Origin: Rhizobium sp. Root708
GTDB lineage: Bacteria > Pseudomonadota > Alphaproteobacteria > Rhizobiales > Rhizobiaceae
DNA: 64,000 nucleotides
Direction: 5' to 3'
NCBI RefSeq assembly: GCF_001429725.1
Contig: NZ_LMHV01000042.1
Span: forward strand, 308,434 to 372,433
Both the position numbers and the translations under genes were made by a program. The notes beneath the pieces are model-generated. The model was not told the DNA's origin, did not search any database, and saw nothing but the letters and a program-made list of their open reading frames with translations. Shown piece after piece: positions 63,904-64,000 of this stretch (the stretch's first letter is position 1; every line of letters begins with the position of its first letter).

Positions 63904-64000
63904 GGTAATCCCCCCGCAAATTAACGGGCTTCAAAAGTAGAATTTTCTCGGGCTTTATGATCGAGGAGATTTTGATGAAGACGAGCAGATTTAGCGAACC
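63904..64000 (+). mobile_element. Left end of an IS3-family element, cut by window edge
   Basis: TGGTAATCCCCCCGCAAATT starting at 63904 looks like a terminal inverted repeat of the IS3 family, and a transposase OrfA start follows at 63975. The end of the element and any target duplication are outside the window. The boundary at 63904 is an estimate. Confidence 0.55.
63975..64000 (+). CDS. IS3-family transposase OrfA, first codons only
   Basis: The ATG at 63975 reads MKTSRFSEP, the usual N-terminus of IS3-group OrfA helix-turn-helix proteins, with GAGGAG nine bases upstream. Only eight complete codons after the Met are visible before the edge. Confidence 0.6.

Overview
The window looks like chromosomal DNA of an alphaproteobacterium, most probably Rhizobiaceae (Rhizobium/Agrobacterium/Ensifer relatives). 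The grounds are high GC with C/G-ending codons, an ArsR-methyltransferase gene next to metF just after an ettA-like ABC-F gene, a double-length FhuB, and many GTG/TTG starts preceded by Shine-Dalgarno sequences. This is inference from gene content; no search was run.

Layout. (1) 1-5.6 kb: the end of a GT-C-like membrane protein, ettA with a clean terminator, and an ArsR/SAM-methyltransferase regulator with a perfect 16-bp palindrome at its start, followed by metF. (2) 6.2-14.2 kb, minus strand: a siderophore uptake and efflux block (TonB receptor, FhuD, double FhuB, AraC regulator, ABC exporter). No FhuC ATPase is present. (3) 14.4-22 kb: an orphan AbiEii-like nucleotidyltransferase, a glutathione S-transferase, then two AspT-type exchangers in tandem with aspartate 4-decarboxylase. 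(4) 22.1-27.4 kb: a mobile-DNA boundary. It holds a 3' tRNA fragment (att-like), a P4-type integrase, and the remains of a second integrase split by an IS66 element with an 8-bp target duplication. The IS66 tnpB and tnpC are frameshifted.

(5) 28-63.8 kb: one long plus-strand surface-glycan locus. It starts with glycosyltransferases and an FnlA/RmlD-like/FnlC trio (UDP-L-FucNAc or UDP-L-QuiNAc), followed by a GT2 enzyme and a PglK-like flippase. Next come pseudaminic acid genes: pseC, a fused pseG-pseH, pseI and SpsF-like cytidylyltransferases, with no separate pseB. A middle block of Gfo/Idh dehydrogenase, DegT aminotransferase, GNAT, 2-oxoglutarate dioxygenase-like protein, hexapeptide acyltransferase and GT-B-like proteins suggests a further unusual amino sugar. 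A complete legionaminic acid set follows (legB, C, H, I, G, ptmE-type guanylyltransferase, CMP transferase), containing an amidotransferase trio (PseA/WbpG-like, HisF-like, HisH-like) that should convert an acetamido group to acetamidino. gmd and fcl (GDP-L-fucose) close the locus, and an IS3-family element begins at the right edge.

Reading: the glycan locus appears to encode a heteropolysaccharide or protein glycan carrying two different nonulosonic acids plus 6-deoxy sugars. It probably lies on, or next to, a tRNA-integrated island whose other end is outside the window. The most interesting points are the dual Pse and amidino-Leg pathways, a single FnlA-type dehydratase that may feed both the L-FucNAc/L-QuiNAc and Pse branches, and three GT-B-like proteins with HP motifs that are candidate nonulosonic acid transferases.
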